DNA of 25,377 bases from CAZIDL01 sp964537825 (GTDB taxonomy: Bacteria > Bacteroidota > Bacteroidia > Flavobacteriales_D > CAYVSK01): positions 1 to 25,377 of the forward strand of contig CAZIDL010000036.1 of the NCBI GenBank assembly GCA_964537825.1. Direction: 5' to 3'. Position numbers and translations under genes: made by a program. A model generated the notes under the pieces. The model made no database searches, was not told the DNA's origin, and saw nothing but the letters and a program-made list of their open reading frames with translations. Shown one piece after another: positions 1-8,561 of the stretch (positions are counted from its first letter, which is position 1; each line of letters opens with the position of its first letter).

Positions 1-2
1 AC

Positions 3-119
3 GAGCTGCCCCTTCGAGTGCGGAACGAAAGAACAGGCAAAAAAGAGGGCAATAAGGAGGTACTTAAAAGAATTGCGGATCATATCTCAAAATGCATTTA
101 TCAAGCTTCCACCCCTTGA
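3..119 (+). CDS. Possible 3' end of an unrecognised plus-strand gene (partial)
   Basis: An open frame enters from the left edge and ends at TGA 117-119, giving 38 residues that include a plausible charged amphipathic helix (EVLKRIADHISKCIYQ). A second frame starting at base 1 is also open to TAG at 151-153 (50 codons) but is rich in AGG and ATA codons. A short hairpin with a T-run at 164-185 lies just downstream and would suit the end of a plus-strand transcription unit. I do not recognise the protein, and with so little sequence neither frame can be proved to be coding. The genes to the right converge on it from the minus strand. Confidence 0.25.
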   Translation, partial: ELPLRVRNERTGKKEGNKEVLKRIADHISKCIYQASTP

Positions 120-163
120 TCGGAAAAGGGCTTCTCCAACTTTCGTCCAATAGACGCTCACCC

Positions 164-185
164 CCCTGAAAGGGTTGCTTTTTTT
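164..185 (+). terminator. Weak intrinsic terminator-like hairpin, plus strand
   Basis: CCCT (164-167), loop GAA, AGGG (171-174), then TTGC and seven T (179-185). The stem is only four base pairs, but the hairpin plus T-run has the form of a rho-independent terminator and lies 45-50 bases after the possible plus-strand reading frames that end at 119 or 153. Confidence 0.4.
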
Positions 186-223
186 AGTGAACAGCCTTTT
201 TAACGAAAGAAGGACGGAAGTTT

Positions 224-261
224 CGATCCCTCAGCAAGTCCTTGATGGGTATCAGGGATCG
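224..261 (-). terminator. Inverted repeat just after the last minus-strand gene; possible terminator
   Basis: CGATCCCT (224-231) and AGGGATCG (254-261) are exact 8-base inverted repeats with a 22-base spacer, starting 4 bases after the TAA (266-268) of the small exported protein gene on the minus strand. There is no T-run on the minus-strand 3' side, so it is not a classical intrinsic terminator. It could be a 3'-end stabilising hairpin or a factor-dependent stop. Confidence 0.35.
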
Positions 262-265
262 CGGG

Positions 266-634
266 TTATTCTTCTTTCTTCCCCTCTTCGATATAAGTGA
301 CCCGCGGCTTCACCCCTTCAAAATCATCATCCCGGATGCGTTCCTTAGGGAGGATCTTGATGCGTGTATGCTCATCCACCTGATAATGAACAACCTCCTT
401 GTCATCCCGTTTTTCAGCGATCTTTTCATAGACCGATAGCATCAGAGATGGGTCAGCATCAGTCCCGAGCATCTGGACCTGATAGGTCCCCTCGAGTTCT
501 TTTTTGAGAGCGGTCAATTCCTTCACCTCCTTTTTTGAAAGGTCGGACTGAGCGCATCCCATCGCCGGAGATAAGAGGAGGATCGCGATCGTGATCGCCT
601 GAAAGGGTTTTGAAGTTCGGATCGAAGGCGTCAT
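266..634 (-). CDS. Small exported or lipid-anchored protein of unknown function
   Basis: This gene encodes 122 residues from the ATG at 632-634. A longer in-frame start (to 736) exists but would overlap the preceding gene and bury the signal peptide, so the internal ATG is preferred. Residues about 11-29 form a hydrophobic signal segment ending MGCAQS. It could be cut as a lipoprotein at Cys27 (a loose lipobox, AMGC) or by signal peptidase I after AQ. The mature part is short, strongly charged and has no further Cys: a Lys/Glu-rich helix (about 32-48), then a segment containing YQVQMLGTDADPS and an acidic-basic C-terminus. It follows the T9SS adhesin-like gene by 26 bases and is probably co-transcribed with it. 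I do not recognise the family. A role in envelope biology is suggested only by the signal peptide and the neighbour. Confidence 0.75.
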   Translation of the reverse strand: MTPSIRTSKPFQAITIAILLLSPAMGCAQSDLSKKEVKELTALKKELEGTYQVQMLGTDADPSLMLSVYEKIAEKRDDKEVVHYQVDEHTRIKILPKERIRDDDFEGVKPRVTYIEEGKKEE

Positions 635-660
635 TTCCGATGGGTTATGAACGGGATCAT

Positions 661-3600
661 TCAGTGGATAAGGGTCACGTGCCCTCGCTTGACCACTTCT
701 TTTCCTGTGAATTTGTTCTTGGTCACAACTTGCCAAACGTAAACGTCCGTTTTGTCCTCATCCGCATCCCCTTTTACGGATCCATCCCACTTCTTCTCTG
801 GGTGGTCCGATTCGAAAACGACCTCACCCCAGCGGTCGTATATCCTGAACTTGAAATTCTCCGGATCATGTCCCTGAACCACAGGTCCGAATTTGTCATT
901 AACGCCATCTCCGTCCGGCGTAAAAGCATTCGGAACGTAAAGGATGAATTTTCCATCGATGCTCACCTCCTTACAGATGCTATCGGAACAACCATAGCTG
1001 TTAGTAGCTTTCAGGCAGGCATCATAGGTCCCGGCCCCATCGCTGGGGAATTCATGAACGGGATGTTCTTCTTTCAGCGTATCCAACCCAGGGAAGGTCC
1101 ATCGATAGGATGAAGCACCCGTACTGAGGTTCGTGAAGGAAACCTCAGGATCCTGCACATCGCTGTTCTTGGGAAGGTACTTAAAGTCAGCCTTCGGGTA
1201 AGGGCGCACACAAACGTAATTGGTCCGGGTCGTACTGTCCATACAGCCCTCTGGTGAAGTGACGGTCAAAGAGACATCATAACAACCGGGTTGATCGTAT
1301 ATATGGCGGATCGTATCGCATCCCACTTCCTTCGATCCATCTCCGAGGTCCCACGTGCAATCCCCTCCTACCATAGAAGGGTCTGTCGCATTCACCAAGC
1401 TTGCGTTGAAGGGGCTGCAACCGTTCAGATCCACTCCATCGATCTGAACGTTCGGAAGATCGTGTAAGGTCACGGTGACCGTATCCTTCACTGCTGGCGT
1501 CTCACAACCATCCTCGAGGGTTACGACGTGATCGCTCGTGCTCCCCGGGGTCACGATGGTGCTTTTTCCATTCGCTCCGTTCGACCAGCTATAGCTATAG
1601 CCGGAACCGATCCCACCGTTCCCGATCGCGCTCAATTGCTTTGAAGTGCCGGGGCAAACGGAATCATCCGAAAGAGCGGTCACCGAGAGTTCCGGATGGT
1701 ATTTGACACGCACCGTTTTGGAGGCGGATGTGCAACCGTTCGCATCTTCCACGTACACATTGTAGACCGTATTGCTTCCCGGGGAAACCGGTTGGACTTT
1801 CCCGGCCCCGAGCCCTTGATCCCAATGGAAGGTATAGGGAGGGGTCCCTCCGCTACCCTTCGCACTCATGACAGCCACACCTCCGACACAAATGGTGGTA
1901 TCCGAAGAAGCGGAGGCCTGGAGCGGTGAAGGCTCGGTGATCGTCACCGTATCTTTTTCTTCACATCCGTTGGCATCCGTCACGCTCACAACGTAAGTAC
2001 CTGCGCAAAGGCCGGTGGCATCCTGGCTCGTTTGCCCGTTCGGGTCGTTCCAAGAGTAACTGAATGGAGCCGTCCCACCGCTCACACTGATATAAGCTCC
2101 GCCATCACAAGCCCCGAAACAAGAAGCCTGCTGGATGCTGTCAAGCACGATGGTCTGAGCCACATTGTTCCCGACCGTGACCGTATCGGTCACCGTACAA
2201 CCCTGGTCGTCCGTAACCTTCACCCCATGATCTCCGGGAGTCAGGTTGGTGGCCGTAGCAGAACTCTGTCCATCCTCCCATTGATACCCGTAGGGAGATG
2301 TTCCACCACTTACCTGCTCGACGGTCGCACTTCCATCCGGCTTGCTGCAATTCGCGTTCACACTACTCGTACTATCGATCGTAAGAGGAGCAGGCTCTCC
2401 TATTGTAAAGCTCGTATCAACGGTACAGCCGCTATCGTCGACGACAGTAAGGGTATGATTGGCTGCGCATAGGCTGTCCGCATCAGAGGAACCGGCCGGG
2501 GCACCTGCTCCCGACCAGTTATAGGTATAACTCCCTGATCCACCGCTGACACTAACATCCGCTTCCCCATCACAAAGACCGGCACAACTGGCATCATTCA
2601 ATGTTAAACCGTCGATCTGCAACGGTGGAGGATCCGTTAAGTCCAATTGACCGTTGACCTGACATCCGTTGGCATCCTCCAGGACAAGGTTATAATTCCC
2701 TGCGGTAAGGCCGTTAAAAGAACTGTCGCTTTGAAATGTAGAGCCACCATCGATGCTGAAGGAATAAGGCTTGGTGCCCCCGCCAACCCCATGGAATCGA
2801 ATGGAACCGCTGCTCTCACCCGCACATGCGGGATCGATGCCAGTGGTATCAAAACTCAAGGGGGCTGGTTCTTCCACCCGGACCTGCCCCATCGCCTGAC
2901 AACCATTGGAATCTTCTACAACGAGGTCATAGGTTCCGGCACATAGTCCATTAAAGGTGTTGCTACTCTGGAAACTCGAACCGTTATCGATGCTGTATTG
3001 ATAGGGAGTGGTCCCGCCGCTTACCTGAAATTCGATGCTGCCGTCGCAATCACCATTGCACGTCGCATTCGTAAGGGTCGTATCGTCGATCACCAGGGGA
3101 GGAGCTTGGTTCAAGCTAAGGGCGGTATCGTGAACACAACCACTGTCGCCAGCGATCAGAATATCGTAATTGCCAGCACACTGAGCACTGAACGTACTAC
3201 TACCCTGAAAACTGCTCCCGCTATCGATGCTGTACTGGTAAGGAGTAGCACCGCCTGAAGCATTAAGGACGATCTCCCCATCGCAACTACCGTTGCAGGA
3301 AGGGTCTGTAAGCGATGCCGTGGCATCGATGTTCTTGATATAGACAGCGTGATCCACGAATCCCGTATCGCCGTTCTTAAAGAAGCCCTGCCCTTCCACC
3401 GTGTCCGTTCCGGAGTAATCCGAAGGATAGGAAACGCTCGCTTCCCAGGTCGAATCCGTCAAAAGGGTTGCTGAAACAGGACTTCCGCTAAAATCACCGG
3501 TAAGGATCAGGGAGTCCAGGGGACATTTGTTATTCCCCGTGAACGTCTCATCGCAATCGATCGTATCCCCGAGCGCCGGGGTCAGGACTCCGATGCTGGG

Positions 3601-4182
3601 TTCGGACATAACCGGTGTCATGTTGTCCACATTGAGATATGGCTGATCCGAACAATCCATGCAAGGATCGTCAGGCGTATTAGAGACCAGGATAAGGTGG
3701 GTGTAATTGGCCGAAGGAGTAAAGGTGACCGTGTAGGTCCCCCAAGTGGTATATCCATTAAATACAGGGGAAGTCCACAACAACTCATTGGTGTCACAAT
3801 TGGAGAACCCCCCATAGACCTGTAATTCGATGCACCCCCCTGTAACTCCACCAACACCGGTATTCCCCGGACTCGCCAGGTCGATCGTGAACGTATATTC
3901 GGTCCCGGCGGTCATCGGGCCGCTCAATTGCTGGCTCGCCCCTTCCGACCAGGTATCGCACAGCTCATTGACCAATCCTAGATAACTGGTTCCATCGGTA
4001 GGGGACATGGTAACACCCCAATTCCCCGGTTGCGTATCGGGGGTCTGACCGGACATGCAATTGTTCCAGGGGGAAGGCGTAACGTGGGGATCGGTGGGCC
4101 CCTCAAAGGAAGGGTTGACCACATTAAGGGTGTCCCCGGTACATTGCGCATGCAGGCCTGACCCTTGTAATAGCAGGATCAC
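661..4182 (-). CDS. T9SS type B-sorted multidomain surface protein with six SprB repeats
   Basis: Large secreted adhesin-like protein, 1173 residues counted from the GTG at 4180-4182. Visible layout: signal peptide to LHAQ (about 13); beta-sandwich-like head (about 15-195); bridging segment (about 196-290); six SprB-type repeats (about 290-750), each with a Cys-Asp-Gly-like start (for example SCNGSCDG), SGGTxPYxYS and a CAGTY/DxxGC core; two Ig-like modules starting DTTICVGG and DDSVCPGT; two PKD-like modules (WDLGDG at 944-949); and a gliding-motility-type C-terminal domain (1080-1173, YVPNAFTPDGDGVND and YDRWGEVVFES). That C-terminal domain is the T9SS type B sorting signal, so export across the outer membrane is expected. 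The start is odd: GTG leaves almost no signal-peptide n-region, while the in-frame codons up to about 4242 encode a normal one but offer no ATG, GTG or TTG. The true start may be CTG at 4216-4218 or ATT at 4240-4242. Ligand unknown. Confidence 0.9.
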   Translation of the reverse strand: MILLLQGSGLHAQCTGDTLNVVNPSFEGPTDPHVTPSPWNNCMSGQTPDTQPGNWGVTMSPTDGTSYLGLVNELCDTWSEGASQQLSGPMTAGTEYTFTIDLASPGNTGVGGVTGGCIELQVYGGFSNCDTNELLWTSPVFNGYTTWGTYTVTFTPSANYTHLILVSNTPDDPCMDCSDQPYLNVDNMTPVMSEPSIGVLTPALGDTIDCDETFTGNNKCPLDSLILTGDFSGSPVSATLLTDSTWEASVSYPSDYSGTDTVEGQGFFKNGDTGFVDHAVYIKNIDATASLTDPSCNGSCDGEIVLNASGGATPYQYSIDSGSSFQGSSTFSAQCAGNYDILIAGDSGCVHDTALSLNQAPPLVIDDTTLTNATCNGDCDGSIEFQVSGGTTPYQYSIDNGSSFQSSNTFNGLCAGTYDLVVEDSNGCQAMGQVRVEEPAPLSFDTTGIDPACAGESSGSIRFHGVGGGTKPYSFSIDGGSTFQSDSSFNGLTAGNYNLVLEDANGCQVNGQLDLTDPPPLQIDGLTLNDASCAGLCDGEADVSVSGGSGSYTYNWSGAGAPAGSSDADSLCAANHTLTVVDDSGCTVDTSFTIGEPAPLTIDSTSSVNANCSKPDGSATVEQVSGGTSPYGYQWEDGQSSATATNLTPGDHGVKVTDDQGCTVTDTVTVGNNVAQTIVLDSIQQASCFGACDGGAYISVSGGTAPFSYSWNDPNGQTSQDATGLCAGTYVVSVTDANGCEEKDTVTITEPSPLQASASSDTTICVGGVAVMSAKGSGGTPPYTFHWDQGLGAGKVQPVSPGSNTVYNVYVEDANGCTSASKTVRVKYHPELSVTALSDDSVCPGTSKQLSAIGNGGIGSGYSYSWSNGANGKSTIVTPGSTSDHVVTLEDGCETPAVKDTVTVTLHDLPNVQIDGVDLNGCSPFNASLVNATDPSMVGGDCTWDLGDGSKEVGCDTIRHIYDQPGCYDVSLTVTSPEGCMDSTTRTNYVCVRPYPKADFKYLPKNSDVQDPEVSFTNLSTGASSYRWTFPGLDTLKEEHPVHEFPSDGAGTYDACLKATNSYGCSDSICKEVSIDGKFILYVPNAFTPDGDGVNDKFGPVVQGHDPENFKFRIYDRWGEVVFESDHPEKKWDGSVKGDADEDKTDVYVWQVVTKNKFTGKEVVKRGHVTLIH

Positions 4183-4358
4183 ACAGAAGGGGAGCGTACA
4201 GCTCAGGTAAAAGAACAGGGGCCTTATTTCACTGGAACGAATGATAAGAAAAGATCCTATTGCTAAAGTTGTTCCTCATCGATCGAGGTTCCATATCCGG
4301 TAAAGTTGCCGGAAATTTTATTTTTTCCGAATCCCGTGGGATGATCAAGCTACCTAGC

Positions 4359-7300
4359 TCAACGGATCAAAGTGATGTGCCCTCTTTTCTGGATCTCTTC
4401 ACCGGTATGCTTGCTTCGGGTAACGACACGCCAAACGTAAACATCGGTCTTGGCCTCGCTCATTTCCCCTTTGATAGAACCATCCCATTTCTTGGAGGGG
4501 CTATGGCTTTCAAAGACCACCTCTCCCCAACGGTCGTAGATATAAAAGGTGTATTCGGTCCGATCGACGCCCTGGACAACCGGCCCGAACTCATCGTTGA
4601 CCCCATCCCCATCCGGAGTAAAGGCATTGGGGACATAGATGATCGTTTCCCCTCCGATCTCCACGGTATGGCAAACGGTATCCTTACAGCCGTATCGAGT
4701 GCTGGCCTCCATGCAGACCTCATAATCCCCTGAACTGTCAGCGGGGAATTCGTGGACCGGAGCTGCTTTTTCGCTCGAATCGAGGCCAGCGAAATCCCAA
4801 GCATACGTGGAAGCACCAGTGCTCATATTGATAAAGGAGATGGCCGGATCCTGAACCGTAGTGCTCTTGGGCTCATGATCGAAGGCTGCCTCAGGATACG
4901 GACGCACACAGACCATGTCCTGAACGGTGCTGCTATCGATGCACCCTTCCGGGGAACGGACCGAAAGGCTCACATCATAACATCCAGGCGTGTTATATCG
5001 ATGCTCCACCGTATCACAAGCCGAAGCCTTTTCACCGTTCCCGAGATCCCAAATGCATTGCGTGCCTACCATGGAAGGATCCGTCGCATTGATAAGAGAA
5101 GCGTTCACGGGTGCACAAGCTTCCAGACCTTTCCCTTTGATCTTTACATCAGGGAGCTCGTGGAGCGCTATCGTAACGTCGTCGCTCGCAGCAGGTGTCT
5201 CGCAATCATCCTCGAGGTTCACCGTATAGGTCGTTGTATTGCCAGGCGCTACGGTCGTGCTTTTTCCATTATCGCCATTGGACCAGCTATAACTATAGCC
5301 CTTCCCGGAGCCTCCGGTACCGATCGCTGATAGCGTTGCCGATTTACCGGGGCAGATGCTGTCATCCTTAAAAGCGTCCACGCTAAGCTTGGGATGGTAT
5401 TTCAACCGAACAGAGCTCGTCGCGGATGTGCATCCGTTCGCATCCTCCACATAGACATTATAGACCGTATTCTTCCCGGGCGATACCGGCTGAACCTGGC
5501 CGCTACCAAGCCCTTGATCCCAATGGTAAGTATAGGGCGGCACCCCTCCGCTCGCCGATGCACTTAAAACAGCCGTTCCACCGATACAGATCGTGGTATC
5601 GTTGGAAGCAGAGACCTGAAGCGGCGCAGGCTCGCCGATGGTGACCGTAGCGCTGTCCTTACAAGCATTGGCATCGGTGACGACAACCTTGTAGCTGCCC
5701 GCGCTCAAACCCGTCGCGACCTGACTATCCTGCTTTGCAGGATCGTTCCATTGATAACTATAGGGCGTTGTTCCTCCGTTCACCTGCGCCGTGGCCTGTC
5801 CATCGCTTCCTCCGAAGCAGCTTACGTTCGTCTTGCCCCCGATGCTGGTGTTGTGCCCACTCACATTGGGAACCTTTACCGTCACCGTCGTATCGCAACC
5901 ACCGTCCCCGGAGATGGTCACATCGTAGGTTCCCGGTACCAAATTGTTCGCAACAGGCCCGCTTTGATTGTTCGCTGAAGCACCCCATTGGTAGCTGTAA
6001 GGCTTAAGATTCCCGAAAACGCTATCAACATAGGCTACTCCATCGGGTTTACCACAATGCGCACTATCGGAACTGGTCTCCACGTACCACGGCCCCGGAG
6101 GTTGAGTGATAGTGACCGTATCCGATACCGTGCAACTGTCCTGATCCATCACACCAACGATATAAGTCCCCGGAGAAAGCCCATTAGCCGTTTGGGCGGT
6201 CTGACCAGCGAGCGGATTCCCGCTCCCATCGAACCACTGGTATTGATAAGGGGTCGGACCGCCGGAGGCATAAACGGTGGCAGACCCATCACCCGCCCCG
6301 TAACAGCTGACATTCTGAACCGTGGAAGAATCGTGAACGAGCTTACAACAAGTATCCCCCGGTAAGAGCTCGACGGAATCGCTAGCCGAACATCCCCCCG
6401 ATTCGACGGCCTTCACGAAGTAATCCCCATCAGGGATCGGAGTAAAGGTTCCCGTAGTATTGGTGTCATTCACGGGACCGCTCAGATAAAAGGTGTAGGG
6501 TCCACTTCCCCCATGGGTATTGACCGAGATCTCCCCGTCGTCATCTTTATCACATGATTCGATGATCGTATCGAAGCTCAGCGAATCGATCCCATCGGTA
6601 TTGATCGTTATCGTGTTGCAGCAACTGTCGTTCCCTCCTAAATGGGTATTGGTATAACAGGCTTTGAATGTTGTATCAGAGCCAACCCACACCGTCTGGT
6701 CTGAATCGTTCGGCACTCCTGGAACGTGTTTCCAGTCGTAATCGTGATCGCAGCTCGATCCGATGATCACCACATTATCAACTCCCCAGTGATCATTGAC
6801 ACTTCCGCTGGATCCGTCCTGCAACCACCTGAAGGATGTATTCGGAGTCTGCGCTGCAGCCGGGATATTAAAACAATGCTCATTCCAACTGGTCATTTGA
6901 GGATCCGTGCCATCGTTATTCGTGCTATCGCCTACCCCTGCAGGCCCAAAATATTCGATGGTGTTCCAACTAGCTCCCCCGTTTGTGGAATACTGCAGGT
7001 AAACCCCCTCGTGGGAAAGGTCGATCCCTTCACAAGGAGAGGCATCCCCCTGGGTGGCAAAATCGAGCCAGAAGCATATTTCTCCGCCGCATACGAGATC
7101 GAAATCGTTGGTGACCATGCTACGAGGGTGTGCAGCAGCATCACCCATCCACATATAGGTGCCGCCATCAAAGGAAGGATCGCAAGGATTGTCGAACTGA
7201 GCAGAGGAAGTACTGCTCCATCCAGGTCCTGTCGTACCGTTGTCGAAATCATTCTCCATCACGAGTTCCCCGGCGGTCCCTTTAGCCCAGATATCCACAG

Positions 7301-7454
7301 AGTCCCCGCTGCAAGGAACGGTCATAGTTGAGGCATTCATAGAGACCCCACAAGTATCAGGGGACCCCCCTTGTCCATTCGCTGTGATAAAGAGGAAAGA
7401 AAGGAAAGAGCCGATCAACGACCTTAAGAACATACGTAACGAAGACGATCCCAT
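4359..7454 (-). CDS. T9SS type B-sorted multidomain surface protein, paralog of the next gene
   Basis: This protein has 1031 residues from the ATG at 7452-7454. That start gives signal peptide MGSSSLRMFL... ending ANGQ (about residue 28); a second ATG at 7431-7433 would also work. The head (about 60-235) looks like a reelin-repeat or MAM-like jelly roll (ICFWLDFATQG, YLQYSTNGGASWN). It is followed by a Cys-rich linker, about four SprB-type repeats (about 290-610), two Ig-like modules (DTTICIGG, DDSICPGK), two PKD-like modules and a T9SS type B C-terminal domain (about 938-1031, YVPNAFTPDGDGVND, YDRWGEVVFES). From EPAPLQVSASNDTTIC onward it matches the next gene almost module by module, whereas the heads differ. 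Such proteins are typically surface adhesins or gliding and biofilm factors in Bacteroidota. No T9SS machinery gene or SprF-like partner is in the window. The next gene starts about 115-175 bases downstream. Confidence 0.92.
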   Translation of the reverse strand: MGSSSLRMFLRSLIGSFLSFLFITANGQGGSPDTCGVSMNASTMTVPCSGDSVDIWAKGTAGELVMENDFDNGTTGPGWSSTSSAQFDNPCDPSFDGGTYMWMGDAAAHPRSMVTNDFDLVCGGEICFWLDFATQGDASPCEGIDLSHEGVYLQYSTNGGASWNTIEYFGPAGVGDSTNNDGTDPQMTSWNEHCFNIPAAAQTPNTSFRWLQDGSSGSVNDHWGVDNVVIIGSSCDHDYDWKHVPGVPNDSDQTVWVGSDTTFKACYTNTHLGGNDSCCNTITINTDGIDSLSFDTIIESCDKDDDGEISVNTHGGSGPYTFYLSGPVNDTNTTGTFTPIPDGDYFVKAVESGGCSASDSVELLPGDTCCKLVHDSSTVQNVSCYGAGDGSATVYASGGPTPYQYQWFDGSGNPLAGQTAQTANGLSPGTYIVGVMDQDSCTVSDTVTITQPPGPWYVETSSDSAHCGKPDGVAYVDSVFGNLKPYSYQWGASANNQSGPVANNLVPGTYDVTISGDGGCDTTVTVKVPNVSGHNTSIGGKTNVSCFGGSDGQATAQVNGGTTPYSYQWNDPAKQDSQVATGLSAGSYKVVVTDANACKDSATVTIGEPAPLQVSASNDTTICIGGTAVLSASASGGVPPYTYHWDQGLGSGQVQPVSPGKNTVYNVYVEDANGCTSATSSVRLKYHPKLSVDAFKDDSICPGKSATLSAIGTGGSGKGYSYSWSNGDNGKSTTVAPGNTTTYTVNLEDDCETPAASDDVTIALHELPDVKIKGKGLEACAPVNASLINATDPSMVGTQCIWDLGNGEKASACDTVEHRYNTPGCYDVSLSVRSPEGCIDSSTVQDMVCVRPYPEAAFDHEPKSTTVQDPAISFINMSTGASTYAWDFAGLDSSEKAAPVHEFPADSSGDYEVCMEASTRYGCKDTVCHTVEIGGETIIYVPNAFTPDGDGVNDEFGPVVQGVDRTEYTFYIYDRWGEVVFESHSPSKKWDGSIKGEMSEAKTDVYVWRVVTRSKHTGEEIQKRGHITLIR

Positions 7455-7610
7455 AGGTGTATTTAAGTCTCGAGCACCCTCCTGAACGCCGCCTAAAAAG
7501 CTGTTAACAGAAGATCCTTTACTTTGTGAATTTAAGTAATTTCGGTGATCCTGTGGATACTGACGAAACCCGACCAAGGAGGTTGCTTAGCGAGCGAAAA
7601 AGATGGAGGG

Positions 7611-8561
7611 TTATTTATTACGCTTCCCGAACAAGAACTCGAGAAAACCGCTGTTCTCATTATCCCCTTTTACGATAAGGATCGGGATGGACTTTTCGAA
7701 GCCGGCCAGTTTCTCAGCTGTACTTCCTAATAGAACGGAACTTGCATTGGTTTGCCCTTTCGATCCCACTACGATCATATCAGCACCGTTGATATTAGCG
7801 CGATGATAGATGCTCTCCGCAATATCTCCTTCCTGATCGTGGGTGACCACGCAAGTTACGTTGGAACGTTTGCCGATGCTCTTACCAAGGAAGCGGTCGC
7901 ATGCTTCCTGGCTCTCCATTTCAAGCCGTTCCTCAACATGCTCCACCTTCTGCATGTACGGAAAATATTGCCGCGGCAGGGAATAAACGTATTGGCATTC
8001 GACCGTACCCCCAGTCTTATCCGAGATCTCGATTGCCTTGGATAAGGCTTTCCGAGAGAATTCGGAAAGGTCCACCGGCACCTGTAATTTTGTCAACCCG
8101 AAGCGTGCGGATTCCGGAACGAAGAGCACATGGCAATGAGCCAGGCGTAGGATCTTTCCGGACAAGATCCCCTTACCCCGATAACCCGTCTTTTTGCCGA
8201 GGATCGCCAGATCGATGCCTGCACTTCGTCCCCATTCGATCACGGTATCACTCACACTCCCACTCTTAATAAGGAACTCTGTTTCCACATTCAGCTCCTT
8301 ATCGAAGTCCTCTGAAAGTTTGGCACTAAGGTCCTCTTCGATCAACTCGGCCAAAGTCCCTTCCATATCCGGGTACAACGTGGCCATTTCTTCCGGCATT
8401 CCGGAATCCTGGATCACATGAACGAAATAGACTTTCTCTGCACCCAGTTGTTTACAGATAAAAGAGGTGTAGCGGATAAGGAATTCGTCCATCCGCGTCA
8501 GATCGAGCGAAACGAGAATTTTATCGAAAGGCGCCATGGAATGCTCAGCTTTAGCGTTCAT
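7611..8561 (-). CDS. Tandem universal stress protein (two UspA domains)
   Basis: Cytoplasmic protein of 316 residues holding two UspA-like domains: about 10-152 (starting FDKILVSLDLT) and about 155-300 (starting LQVPVDLSEFSRKAL). The second has the complete nucleotide-binding signature G-x2-G-x9-G-S (G266, G269, G279, S280), so ATP binding is expected. The first (GKKTGYRGKGILSG, 122-135) is degenerate. The start ATG (8559-8561) is fixed by an unusually perfect Shine-Dalgarno sequence 3 bases upstream, and it overlaps the end of the transporter gene by 11 bases, so translation is probably coupled. USP domains sit beside or are fused to transporters in many bacteria and may sense ATP or stress to modulate transport. 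A role in regulating the BCCT transporter is inferred from the overlap only. Confidence 0.93.
   Translation of the reverse strand: MNAKAEHSMAPFDKILVSLDLTRMDEFLIRYTSFICKQLGAEKVYFVHVIQDSGMPEEMATLYPDMEGTLAELIEEDLSAKLSEDFDKELNVETEFLIKSGSVSDTVIEWGRSAGIDLAILGKKTGYRGKGILSGKILRLAHCHVLFVPESARFGLTKLQVPVDLSEFSRKALSKAIEISDKTGGTVECQYVYSLPRQYFPYMQKVEHVEERLEMESQEACDRFLGKSIGKRSNVTCVVTHDQEGDIAESIYHRANINGADMIVVGSKGQTNASSVLLGSTAEKLAGFEKSIPILIVKGDNENSGFLEFLFGKRNK

Noticed and set aside
4270..4345. Short inverted repeats between the two adhesin genes (CCTC/GAGG around 4273-4290; CCGG pair around 4297-4312)
   Set aside because: The stems are only 4-5 base pairs and no T-run follows, so they are too weak to call a terminator or an operator.
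1700..6500. Repeated DNA units that might suggest a repeat array or CRISPR
   Set aside because: The repetition follows the codons of SprB-type protein repeats, with imperfect units of roughly 200-300 bases. No short identical repeats with unique spacers are present.
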